Shown here in pieces: positions 1 to 12,700 of a stretch of DNA of 64,000 bases. This DNA comes from Astropecten irregularis (Eukaryota; Echinodermata; Asteroidea; Paxillosida; Astropectinidae), in assembly GCA_963971285.1 (NCBI GenBank), contig OZ020244.1, positions 20,212,001-20,276,000 of the forward strand, written 5' to 3'. A program made the position numbers and the translations under genes. How positions within the stretch are numbered: the stretch's first letter is position 1; each line of letters starts with the position of its first letter. The notes under the pieces were generated by a model that saw only the letters and a program-made list of their open reading frames with translations, did not search any database and was not told the DNA's origin.

Positions 1-2602
1 TCACTGCCTGTGTCAGTTGATGGAAACCTATCCATAAGATCAACACTGGTTTGGAATTAGGGATAAATTTCCAAGACCAACACATGCTGTTGAAATTGTG
101 TCAGCAAGGAAAATCCAGAGGTAGATTGCAGTTTGGGGGATTTGGAAGGATTGAAGCTGCATATTGCAAACATCAGTTGGATATTTCTCTTTGTTAACTG
201 CACACTAAACCGGTGTTGAATCATCAGCAGTTTACTCTGCTGGAGTTTAAACGAGTGAAGCATTATAGCATGAAATGCTGGATTGTGTAAACATCAATGG
301 CATTGATGTACATAACCACAACATATCTTGGATGATATCTTTACATCACACATTTCATATTAATTACCAACATTTTATTTGGGCCTCATCCCTTGAGGAT
401 GTGTCGAGGCCAATGTAGGATTTTGCAGATGGGAAGATTTGTAGTTAGCCAAGGCATTTTGAAATATTCATTTATAGACATGCAGCACTCTCTGAATTGT
501 TGTCTCAAGTCAATTTCGCGATTAGTGGAAATCTATGCTTGATGGTAAGTGCATTCCACATGTAACTGAGAAACCAAGGTTGCATACTTGCAAATTCATC
601 TCGGATTTGCACTGCTTTGTTGCTCACTATTAAGCACTAGAAGAGTGTCATGCCTTTTCCTATTGCTTGAAGCAGACAAGATGCTTGCCAGCTTGTAATA
701 GGATGTTTGGTGGTTGCTTTTTTCACGTCCTTTCAACAGTGTTGAACAAGAATTTTTTCAAAATTTATCATCTCTGTTACTGCTATTTCTTCTATAAAAT
801 TGAAATCATACTGAATACAGACAGTACATTAAAGAGGCCTGTAAAAAAAGAACATCCGAAAATGGTTACGATTGGTCTTGTACCACCGCTACGTGGATCT
901 CATTCAAGAAGAAAAAAGGTGAGCTTTGGGAATCTCATGAAGTTGTCAGTCAGTCTGTGCATCACTGTGATCATTCATCCCTCATCCTGCAGTTTGTGAG
1001 CTAGCCTAGGCTGTACGTCTTTAAGATTAACTAGAATGACTTCCGTTGATATCAGCAGAATCCTCCGGGGAGAATACCAGAAGTCAAAGGTCTGCTCTGT
1101 CGTAGCACAGGTTTCAACCACATCTGCCACCTAGTTGACACTGGATTAAATTCCACCAAAGCCAAAGTGCATCAGTCAGATTTATTTTCTTGCTCCTGAA
1201 AAGAAGAAAAAAAAAGAACAGAAAATGGAATCTGGTTTCAACTCTCATGCTAGGATATGTGTTTTGAAGAAGCAAATCCTATGTGGTGTGTTTCACCAAT
1301 TATTTTCTTTGGTGCGTAGGATTTGCAGTTTTTAATCTTTCCCACCATAAATTTGCCGGACTTGATAATGGGGAAATTGTTGGACTTTGAAGGAGATAGG
1401 TCTGGAGGGCCTAGTCACTCAAACTTCATATGAATGCGGCTTGCTGGACCCACTTGGCCTAGCTCCAAAGAATGTGATGTTGCACAGTGTTGTTGGACTT
1501 CATGATGAATTAAGAAGAGCATTATCAAAAAGAGGAAACCTTGTAGGTAAAAGCTTAAGACTCCCAAACGGAATATGACAGGAGCATCCGATTCTAGCTT
1601 GGTTGTGTCTGCATTGTGGTCAAGGTTTGATCTCTTTGGGTTGAGGTTAGACATCATTGAGGGTATGTGCTTGTCTCCTCGGTCCAAGATCCTCAAGTTT
1701 ACCTCTTGTCATTCACTTGATTAATTGGAACAGGTGAAATTATGGATGTCTCCCCTGGGTTCTTCATTCCTTTCCTCAATCAAAGACTTCAAGGAAGCGA
1801 GTGGAGACAGAACCAATCCTGATTGTGAAGTAGTTTGGAGTCTTGGTATTTGCTTCTGTCTCAGAGAATTCACTTAACATGTACTGTCTTCCTCCATTGC
1901 AGGTTCAAACAGTCAACATTTAGGATGTCATGGTGTGTTTATTTTATTGAGGGCGCTGTTTAACCCCACTGCATGCCAGGGCTATTGATCAAGTGTTGTG
2001 TGTACACAGTCAGCAGTCACCCATCCAGTTGGTCACAGACATTCACAGATCCCTCTGCACTTGACCTATGACCATTTCTGTCATATTTCAGTGAGCACTA
2101 AATATGTCTTTGCAGTGATAGGATCTCTTGCAGGATTATCTCCTCCCAAGTTCCTCTCATCAAGTTATGGTTTCTGCAAGATCTGCAGTGGACAACTGCT
2201 TCATTCTCCACCACAGACCTCCTGCATTCTGCTGAAGGTTTACCAGTGAGGAAGCATGTCCTGTTATTCAACGTCTGACAGCTCAAGAGAGGATCATGAC
2301 GTAGTGAGATGATTGTATGCATCCCTTGCTATCTGTTGTGTTTACAGTGCTTCATGCGTCAACTATCTGGTTTGAAGAAGAGTCCCTTGAAGAACTTGGG
2401 CACTCAAACTTAATAATGCCATTTCTTTCCTTTCTTATCTAGGTTTTAACAGAATGTACAGCCTTGTCTTTGAACTGGAAATTCATAACTCTTTCAGACC
2501 CCTGTTTCCTTTTTTTGAGGCAGGGAAGGCGACAGGTCGACTGTGGAGTGAGGAGTAGTTTTCTTTCTTGCTTTAGTGTAGCGAGAAAGACAGCTCTCCC
2601 GT

Positions 2603-2691
2603 GGAATATGCTAACCGTTAGCAAAAAAAAAAAAAAATCGTATACAAAGAATTTTTGCTAACGGTAACGGATTCCATGAAATTGGGCCCTG
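2603..2691 (+). repeat. Half copy of a GGGCCCAATTTCATGG-ended TIR element
   Basis: This stretch reads GGAATATGCTAACCGTTAGC, then an A-run, and ends in GGTAACGGATTCCATGAAAT followed by TGGGCCCTG. The same right end closes the full-length element at 41840-42122. Only this end is present, so it is a truncated or solo copy. Confidence 0.65.
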
Positions 2692-2829
2692 TTATATTAA
2701 TGGGATGATCACCAATAGTAACCTTATCAGTGAAATGATGAGAGATTCTTCAGAGTATTCACAATGAAATATTGTTTCAATCAGATAACAGCATCAATTG
2801 TTTTCTAGGAAACTGAGTATTTTGCTCCT

Positions 2830-3039
2830 TTAACCCTAACCCATATCCATACCACAGTTCACCACACATGTTTTTTTCCCCTGTGATACGTGTAAGTGTG
2901 GAATCCTGAATACCAAAATACTTTGCAGTGTGGTTTTTGTGGTAATGTATGGTTTATGGCACAGTCTCCAGTGGAGACTGTGGTTGTGTGTGGTAAACAG
3001 CTCTTGTCTTGTGTGGTAGGTGCAGAGGATTAGGGTTAA
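2830..3039 (+). repeat. CACCACA-type interspersed repeat, copy 1
   Basis: The element is bounded by TTAACCCTAACCC on the left and GATTAGGGTTAAG on the right, an inverted pair. The interior has ACCACACATG, AATCCTGAATACCA, GTGTGG/TTGTGGTAATGT and CAGCTCTTGTCTTGTG. The same order of words recurs at 36312-36520 and, in part, at 23803-24157. The ends look telomere-like but are only the terminal repeat of this element. Confidence 0.7.
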
Positions 3040-3673
3040 GAATTTTTCTGGCAGTGTGGATCACCACACCCTCTGCCATAATCCACAGTATATAATGCCA
3101 CTGGGCAAAGATTGAACATTGGAATATTATGCTGAAGACAGTAACACATATTGCCAGTCCACGATCCTTTTTCATTAGTTGTCTCTGTATAACAAATGGC
3201 AGGAATTGAAGATTTAGGCCTACAAAGTGCCTTATAGTAACCTTGTGAGCCATGCTCTGTGCATGCAGAAATATCCACTGTCAAAGAAGTGTCCACTTTT
3301 GGTAGAGCAGGGGTAAGATCAATGTAGGTTACTTCAACACCTACTATTCTCTAGTGTATTGTGACTCCTAATCATTCTGATAAGTTCAAAGTATTGCACG
3401 GAGCTTGGCATCTTGACAATTTCATTTTGATATGAAAAAGAATTTGAGAATGTGCGCTCGTAATGAAGGATCCATCTACCAATGTTATTGGGAGAAACGA
3501 TGAGGCTGCATACCATTTAGTTTTTATTCAAAGTTGTTGATATTTGTTTCTAAGCTTTCATATGATTTTTTTCCTTCGTTGTCAGGTGACATAGCAGCAG
3601 AGTGCTTAAAGGGCATTTTCATCCACATTTATCCATTCGGTAAAAAACCCTCTTCCTTAACTCAGATTCTCAG

Positions 3674-3778
3674 ATGCAAATGTCTTTGGCATCTGCCCGA
3701 CACAGGATGAATTCTACCTGGTGGTCTGTGAGCAGTGCGGGCAGGTGGTCAAACCACAGGCACTGGAGAGGCATATGG
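3674..3778 (+). CDS. ATXN7: Ataxin-7 exon, N-terminal zinc finger
   Basis: This is the first recognisable coding exon. It reads DANVFGICPTQDEFYLVVCE and continues through QCGQVVKPQALERHM, matching the family block that precedes the first zinc ligands. The two cysteines (C-x2-C) and the first histidine are here. The second histidine comes from the next exon. The donor is G|GTGAGT after 3778, leaving phase 1. Two acceptors fit: AG at 3672-3673 (used here) or AG at 3664-3665, which would add FSD-like residues. Both keep the frame. Confidence 0.88.
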
Positions 3779-6700
3779 GTGAGTACTTGAGGTCAAGGGT
3801 CATGGAGGGGGTGGGGGTGTGCTGTTAAGGCCGGCTGATGCTTCCTGCAAATTGCAATGCAGAGCAAAAATATGACATCGTCAATGTTGTACTGTTCGCT
3901 ACAGTTAAAATGTGCTTGGCACTCTCTGAACATCCGTGATGCAGATTTTCAAAAGATGCAGTGACTGTTGAACTTTGCATTGCATTTTGCAAGGAGTAAC
4001 TGGCCTAGATCCAAGACTGCATCGATATGTTGCACAGAAGTTGAGAATGTTTCACTGAGTTCTTTTACAGCTGCAGTTTCACATCAATCCAATGGAGTGG
4101 TTTGGTTGTTCAGTTCAGCTTCCATGGTGTGATCAGTCCTGTACGGTTCTCTTGAACGCAGACCTGGAATCTAGCAAGCATTACGGTCTCAGTCGGGCCA
4201 CTCTAGGCTGTGACATCCCCTGTACAATAAACTGAATGGAGGCACTGCATTGAACATACCAACCTGTCACTGATGGTTTTTATCCAGATTGTGCTCAGTG
4301 TCTTTTGGATGCATGCCCTGTTTTATCTACATGCTGCATGTGATTGTAATCGTGAATCATTTACTATCACATCCAATCCCACAACACCATTTTAAAATCC
4401 TCTTGACAGTTTGCAGGATGGTGCAAAGATCCAAAAAAAGTTGACCAGCAGATTTATAAACTGTACAGACACGAGTTGTGAAATAGCTGTACAGCGATAA
4501 AATCAAAACAAGAAAGGATTTGTTGCCTTTGCATTGGTGGATGTAGGTAACGACCCCATAGTGACCCCATAATGACCCCACAAGTGTGATGCTGGGTCTT
4601 ATCGAGGTACATGTACATTTTCAGACAGTAAATTTTTATTTCTGCCAATGGATTTGTTCTGTTTTTTCCGCATTGGAATTTCCCACCTTTTTCTGAGCTG
4701 GAGATCACGAATGCAGTGCCTTTAACGGTTGGGAAAATCAGTGACCTTAGTAATTCACTGATACATGTATGTACAAACACCTTATTCAACGCCAAATCTG
4801 ACATTTTATTGCTAATCTGTAGAGATACACATAAAGGCAATTTAATTTTAAAAAGTTTGAAAAATAGCATTGGTCCAGGGAAAAAAAATGTTTGTTACAG
4901 ATCATAATGTGGAGAAACATGCATGTTTGTTCATCAACATATTATAGCCCTGGGGCCAATTTCATAGAGCTACTTAAGCACCAAAATTTGCTGAAGCACC
5001 AAAAACCTTTGTAAATAAAATCAGTATGCCAGCCAAAACTCCCTGTGAATGTTATGCTCAGCAAGCATTGACCGAATACAAGTCAAAAGCAGTACATCTC
5101 ATGAAAATTTGGTTTATAATCCTGTTTGATCAAGGAAGACTTTTCATGCTTTAAAAAGCAATTTTTGTGCTTAAGCAGCTCTATGAAATTGGTCCCGGTG
5201 GACTTCTGTGTACAACTCATCACAATTGAACTTGATATGAAAATTGGCTTGTCAAAAAAAATATATAATAAATTGAAAAATCTGGTGTACCTGACTAGGC
5301 TGACTCAGTCACATGTACACCATTTGAAGGACTGCTGTCCCCAGTGTAATTTTGATCTGAGGCTAATCAGGCGGAATAAAATAACTTTGGAGGACGTTGA
5401 CAGATTTAACAGCAGACAGGACCAAGCAAGATTAATTCTTGGCTATTTGCCAGATAACATTCAATCACACTTGCCATTGGCAAAGTCGAATGTCATCAAT
5501 AAAAACATATGACTACTGGTACCAGGTCCAATCCTGAAAGAATCATCTATTTATAGCCCGCTGCGCTGTGACGTCCCTGTCATGTTGCTCTTCCAGGGGT
5601 GAAATGTTGATCTTTTTTAAATGCCAGGGTCAAAATGACCAGTGGCTCTCGTCGGTCAGTTATTAAACAGGATGAATTACTGTACACTGTGTTGACTGAC
5701 CATTGGGCTGCAATTTGGCATGCAAATATTTCTAATCAGTCTGAAATATGCCACTTTGGAAAATTATGACTGACAACCTGACAGGAATATTGTATTATAC
5801 ACCTGCATAATTGAATGGGTGTGAATATTATAAAGTATAAATCAATCTAGTCAACCAATGATTGGTATACTGACTTTTCACTGGAGATAAGTGCACTAGT
5901 ACCGTACGTGAACCACTGTAGTGCATCTGTAGTTGTGACTGGTTTCCTGTTACAGCCCAGTTGTAGAAGATGGCTGTTTGACCAACAGTATGACCGTGCT
6001 TTGATAGGCTTATTTCAGGCAGTTGACTAGCCTCGTCCAACCATCATCGACTAGACCAGAGTTCTGGTCAGAGTCAGTCTGATATGATTTCAACTAACAT
6101 CTTAGCCATTCTATGTAGGTAGGTTCCTGAATCCACCCTAGTCCAATGGTGTGCATTTTTACACGAATGGTACATTCTGTTGACCAGAGGCCAAGCTGGG
6201 CTAGAAAACAGAAGAATACAATGTACATCAGCACACAGAAATACAATGTAAGAGATTTTCCAAGGCAAGGCAAGCAGACAACTGCTTTAGTTTCATCACA
6301 TTGCTTGGACTCTCCCCATGATAAAACACCAATTTCAGTCACACCTTGTTCTTGGTGTTTGTTTGGTTTGAACATGCATCTCTCTCTTTGTAGTATTATA
6401 CAAGTAGGCCTACATGTTCACATGATGACATGACATGTGTAGTACATGTACTAGTAGTAGTAGTAGTAGTAGGGGCTAACAGTCAACTGTCCCACCACTC
6501 AACACAAGAGGGGGCTGTGCTAGTGCAAGTCACACACCAGCTTTGTACGAACATGTACGTCAAGTATATGTACATGAACATGGTGTGCAAGAGGATGTAC
6601 ATGTAATGTGTAATGTGAAATGTTCATGTAGCTGAACATTAATCCTTACCATCTGGGACAACATACAAGTTGCATAGCATCTGTATGACCGTTGATCATT

Positions 6701-9700
6701 ATCAGGTAATGTAATGCATTGCTATGGATCATTACTGCATGCAGTACCCTCTACAGGGAACAGGGTAGTCATAACTTCAGGATTTGTTACACATTTCATT
6801 CCTTCTGACTCCAAATGCCATCTTGATTTGTGTTCAACTAGAAGGCCGTTCATTTCTTTCATATGTATGTGTACTGTATGTGTACATAATGTATTGTATA
6901 CACATGCACCTGCATGTATGTACTCGTACGCACTCTAATGGCAGAACCATGTGTGGGACATGCTTTTTGAAGAATTAATTGTTGAAGGGGCAGTAAAATA
7001 TGGATGAGATGTCACTTTTTGAAACTATATGGTGTGTGGGGTTCAACACATCAATTTGTTTTCCAGATGTTTGTTTTGCCACTACAATGTAACTTGTAAT
7101 GTTTTACGCTGTACAGCGCACTGCACACTTACTCATATGCAGTAGTGTTGATTTCTAACTTAATTTACATCGCATTGCATGATGCATCATTAAATCAGTG
7201 ATCTAGTGGTGACTACAATCTCATTTCAGGTTTCAGGTTTCAGGTTCCAATGTCCAGAATTTACATTCAGCGGTAATTGTAACTCCCTCTTACTTTGTCT
7301 AACCTGTAAAGCTGACATGATTTGACGTATCTAGCTTTCACACGAGTCTTGCAGTAGGCCTACAGCTTTCTTTTTAGTTAACTCCAATTTCTGCTTGATA
7401 TCTGTGTGCAACAAAGTAGAATTCCTGTACATTCGTGAACCATAGTCACACACATTTTTTGATGATTTTTGGCAAGCAAGGAAACTTTGATTGACCTATA
7501 AGATGAACTGCACCAAGACCTTTGTATCACCATGAACGTGCATATGTATGTACAGCATGTAGTATGGTACAAGTTTCTAAAGGTGCTCTAAATGGCTGAC
7601 ACCATCGAGTACTCTGTACTTCCAGTTGAACTACTTTTTCAGTGACAATCCTGGACAAAAAAATGTTTACATTTAATTTGTTTGTAATTTACCCAGTGAT
7701 AGTTCTTAATTAAATTATCCTGTGTCAAAGCTTAATTATTTACATGTATGAAAAAATATCAAAGTTTTTCTTTTTGACCCAAATTTGAGGGGACATGAAA
7801 AGGATACAGACATTATACAGGTATACTCAGTACATACTCAGGTGCATCTTCTTTCAAAAATGCTTTACGTGGAAATGGGTGTTAATGCTTTGTAGCACAC
7901 TAGAGGAAACAGGTAATTTAATGTTGGAAATAGCCCACGGAAGCCACCATAAATCATGAATGATATAAACAGGGAGTCATATTGTCCTGTGTCGAAGCAG
8001 AGAAATCTGTCACCGGATTGAGCCAGACAATGTTGATAGGGAAGGGAAGCCTCTTGCAGTTGTACACATGGGGGAACGCATGCGTACATATGGAGGTCGT
8101 GACATTCAGTGTAATGGTACACATCGTATTTGTTGTAATTTGTCAAGAGTATTGGTATGGTTTCTGTAGGGCCCTAAACTATGAGCTGACTTCGCATAGA
8201 ATGCACCACTTGAGCACTGTCTCTTGACATCAGTGTGATCTTAATTGGTGCTTTTTAAACAAAATATCATGGAAATCATCCACTCTTGGATCCCACTTTG
8301 ATGAACAGCCCTTGTAAGCAAGCATCCAATTCTACCCATCTAACACCACTGCCCCAGACACATGCCAGACTTCCCATATCTATCCAACCTTTTGCTTCTA
8401 GATGTAGGACCCTCATCCTGAAGGAATCCAATCCTGTTCCTTCAGGGATGCATTCCATCCCACACTTTGCTTCCCGACATCCAAGTGTACTCCTCTAGGT
8501 TGTTCCTCCGGGTGTTCCATGTCTCTAGGCTTCCAGTTCCGTGCCTTCAGGCATTGGACCTCATTCCTCCAATCAACTCTTTGTCTCTAGGAAATCACGC
8601 CCCATGCTCTGGGACATCAAACCTTGAGATCCCCAGTCACATCATTCTTTGAGACCTGAGGCAAACACTGTAAATTGAATGGACAAACTTCTTTCAGACA
8701 TGTACATGTATGTAACACAAAAAGGAGCATATTGTCAAATTATTTGCAGTTGTTTTCAATTGTTTTCATTTACTTACCATGTTTTCTATAATTTCCTTTT
8801 TTAGACAACAGGTGAATTCTGCTTGCACAGTATGACCATCATAACCACTTTAACCAGCCAGAAAGTTCCTATCACCTTGTAAATGACATACATGTAGGCC
8901 TACATTGTACAATATGTACATGGAAAGAATATTTAGATGATTAATTTTTTATTATCAATTTATATTACAATATTTTCAGTTGATTAAGCCCTTAAGTGTT
9001 GTTATTGCTGAGTGTGTCTTTAGATCGGTTCAAGGACATCAGCTAAGCACAAAGTGCCTTGTCAGGCATACAGTGACAGTAGCACAATGACATGCCCTCA
9101 AGATGTCATTGGTACAGGTACATGTACAGCATACATGTATACATGTAATTATACTTGGTTTGTTCCATTTCAAGTTGAAATGTTACACATGCACTTTGTA
9201 ACCTCAGTTTGTAAGGCTATGTCAGATGTACACATTGATGTGTGTACTAGGGCTGCAGTTTGTAACCGGTTACCCAGTTACCCGGTCACATTTTCCAGTT
9301 TAGATTAATCGCAATGGGTTCTTTTAAGCGCATTTTCTTTTTCAAACATCCATTATTAATTATAATAATAATTATTGATGTAGGACTGACTTTTTTTGTT
9401 TTGTATACCATCTAAATGAACAATGTGTGAATGTTTTCTTTGTTATACGGGTAACCGTAACTGTAACAAAATTACAGACGGGTAACCGGTTAAAAAAGTA
9501 TTCGTAAAATTACAGCCCTAGTGTGCACACATGTGTAAGTCATCTGCACTGTGTTTGTTATAGATTTCTGCCAAAATATTTGGATAGGCCTAATATTTTA
9601 AACAAGAATTGTTTATTTTTTCAAAGCCTGAGCATGTACATTGAACATGTAGACCTGTCACAGTGCAGTGGAAAACAGTCACATTATTTTTGAGTGCATA

Positions 9701-12700
9701 AAGTACAGTATAGAGTTTGCTCTGGGTTTGTAGTTATTGACTGGTTGGTGCCTCTATAGCGCCCTCTCTTGACCGGCAAATGCAGTGAATCACTCGTATT
9801 GTGACTAACGACTCCAAAACTTGGTTACAACTCTAAAAAACAAACAAAATTTATGATAAGACCTTGAGATAAATCTTCATCATTGCACATTTGGTTGGAC
9901 TAACATTTGACATTAAAAAACAGATTTATGCCATCATTAATTAGCCGTGCAATGGGAATTTTGTTCACAGTGCATGCAGTGTTTGCTGTATGAGTTGAGC
10001 AGCAACATTGTGCAATGGGATGAAACATTCAATGATCAACAATCCACCAATCGGTAGGCAGGATGTGTTGTACAATATGTACATATGTCCACTATTTACA
10101 GACTTGGGTATATACATACATGTACATACATGCACACGATGTACTTGTAATTCACTTAAGGTACATTGCGTTTAAAAACAGATGGTTATATCCACTGTAT
10201 GTAGACCATAATGTACAGTATATTGTAAACACTTCTTAATGGACACACATACAGCTGCATCTACACATTTAAATAATATCCACTAATTACAGATCTATTT
10301 TATGAGTACTGTACATGTACATGTACATACAGTATGTATCATCCACTGTTTGCACTTTGCAGACTGCGGTGTTAATCCACTACATGTGCATTACTTACCG
10401 ACTTTATGTACACACGTGTAAGTTACAGTATGCTGTACTGCATGTGTTACATACATGACTGCGGACTATCCACTTTAATAACAGACAAGTTTCATATGTA
10501 GAGTACATCATGTATACTGGTACTCAAATTGTAATTACCGGTACAGACTAGTAGGCCAACTGTCTAAAAATCTACTTTTTACAGTCTGGTACACGTACAT
10601 CTAACATCCACTAGACAGTGTACAACATTTGTGGCTATACGTTATTTACAGACAGTATACACTTGTATACATTGTAATTATCCAATGTACACACGTCCAA
10701 ATTTTTGAGTATTCGTGTTCATTTTCACATACATGTAGATCTGCACATATTCAAAATTTGAAAGGAAAAAAGAAACCTATGAGAATTCATAAACAATTCA
10801 AAACAGCCATTTTGTTAGCTTGTTTAATGTAGTGTTCAAGTACACATGAACACTAACGTTTTTCACACATTGCACTCAATGCACATACACATGTACGCAT
10901 ACAACATGTAGGCCTATGCGCTGTACATACATGTTGGTGCATTAAAGTACAGGTATGCCTGTTGTCTTTGTATGTGTGAACGGGTTTTAATTCCTAAGAG
11001 CCATGCAGACACATTATGTGTCAGACTGGATAAACCCATTAAGAAAATGCCCACAAATCTTACAAGTCCAGTTGACTCATTGAGCAGAAAACGGTGTTTT
11101 GTTATGGATTACTCGACCGGCTTTATTTGATTTGACGTTTTGGTATGTCGAGGGAGGGCTGCTTGAGGGACCCGTGATCCCAGTGGGGACACGGTGGAGT
11201 GACTCACTCCGGCGGCTAACCGGTCTTTCTCGCTTCACGTGGTATCCACTGGCATTTGGTCGGACAGTGACGGTCCCGTACTCTCGTTACCTGTAGTAGT
11301 TAAGTCATTCAGTGGCTGATTCATCCTAGCAACACTGTTTGTATTACACATGTTAACCCTAACCTGCCTGTGCACTTTCGGCTAGGGTTCATAGTGGATT
11401 CATCCAACAACATTGATCGACAATCACCCCTAAAGCTTTCGTCATTGATCCTCATAAAAAGCAGCGACCCCTTCCGCCTGAGAAGCTACTCAGTTTACCT
11501 CATGGCGTGAGAATATTCATGATTGCTTTGTTATTTCCATTGAATTACATTGAATGGGGGGTACTCTCTGGAACAAGAGGTTCAATGAACCTTTCTTTTC
11601 CCAAAACATTTGCACATTGTGGTGCATTTACGTCCTTGATTTGCATTTGAAAAAAAGCGGCATTAATTTCAAGCAGACGGCAATCTGTGAGTTCCGAACA
11701 CAGCTGTCGTGACGCAGATTACGTCCGCCTGGAATTCGGACTATTGTCGGTGGTATTCAACCATTGTGTGCACGCATTGTTTACACTGCACTTATGGCTG
11801 AGCCAGATGACCTCTATTTGAGCGGTGGCTGATAATGAGGCTAGTAAAAACAAAGCAAAACAAAAGATTCTGGGCTGAATGTGTTAATAAGATTTAAATT
11901 CGCTACATTTGGCAAGTAATACACATTAAATAGTGTATTTATAATGAAATTTTGTCAGATTGTTTTCATTTTTCTGCATAAATTAACAAAATATAGTTTC
12001 ATGCAAATTATGAGGAATTAGGCCTACGTCCCTGGCTATAAAATGATATTGATCTTTTAAATCTGGCTGAGTTTTTTATCTTCCAACGAGCCGTGACTGC
12101 GCTGTTGAATTGAAGTGGCGGTGATCTCCTGTTTCTCTGCTGTCAATTGTTGGCTGACAATTTTTTTTTTTACGAGTACACGAACATAGTCCGTAAATTA
12201 AGTTGCAATCAGCACCAGTCGGAATTCAGATCCATTATCATTCATGGTTCATGCTAGATTTGAATACGGCATTTTGCCGTACAATTGCAGGGGGATGTAG
12301 GCCTCCAGTGTATATGAAAAGTGGCAAGTGGCTGAACGCAAAATGTGCCCGAGGTTAGTAAAATGCACTTTAGCAGATTGCAAAGGGGGGAAATTGCCTG
12401 CCGACTGTTAAAGTAATCTGGTAGCTGTACAGAATCACATTGAAATACACAGATGGGAATACACAGAGGAAATAGCAGATTGTCTTGAAAAGTCGGTCCA
12501 CGGCCCGTTTTTGTTTGGTTTCTGCTGAGGTGGAATTCAGGACCCAAGTGAGGACGATATGATAGTCTAAGAGTCTCAGACCGCATTTCATTGATAAATG
12601 TAGACATCTGAAAACCTTTTCAAAAATTGGGATTGACTCATTATGTTTATAGCAAGTTTTTGTGATTTACAGGTGTCACCTGGTATCCCTGCATCCCATA

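Larger units (their letters stand above)
1..3673. other. Upstream flank or intron of the ataxin-7 gene, no exon recognised
   Basis: I found no coding exon here. The ataxin-7 family has an N-terminal region ahead of the first zinc-finger exon, so at least one coding exon must lie upstream of 3674, either unrecognised here or before the window. Open frames of up to 110 codons occur but show no family motif and no convincing splice context. The stretch is AT-rich and contains a half copy of the GGGCCAATTTCATGG repeat family (2603-2691) and a CACCACA-type repeat (2830-3039). Confidence 0.6.
3779..9239. other. Start of the 27 kb ataxin-7 intron
   Basis: No exon or RNA gene was recognised. The sequence is AT-rich, and TACATGTA/TGTACA words become dense from about 6.4 kb. 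It holds a TIR element (4952-5196) and a short TAG microsatellite (6451-6472). The longest open frame, 128 codons at 5126-5512, starts inside the TIR element and has no family signature. Confidence 0.7.

Noticed and set aside
2830..3039. Telomere-like TAACCC/TTAGGG words (also near 11354 and 24146)
   Set aside because: Single or double units only, at the ends of an interspersed repeat; no array, so not a telomere remnant.
1..3665. A missing 5' exon of the ataxin-7 gene
   Set aside because: I looked for the conserved tryptophan-containing segment that precedes the finger in vertebrates and for N-terminal polyglutamine and found neither on the plus strand.
5126..5512. 128-codon open frame in the ataxin-7 intron
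   Set aside because: It begins inside a TIR element, has no recognisable motif, and is flanked by no splice sites or poly-A signal.
6451..6472. CRISPR-like or other spaced direct repeats
   Set aside because: Only simple microsatellites and transposon copies occur; there are no regular repeat-spacer units, and the genome is eukaryotic.
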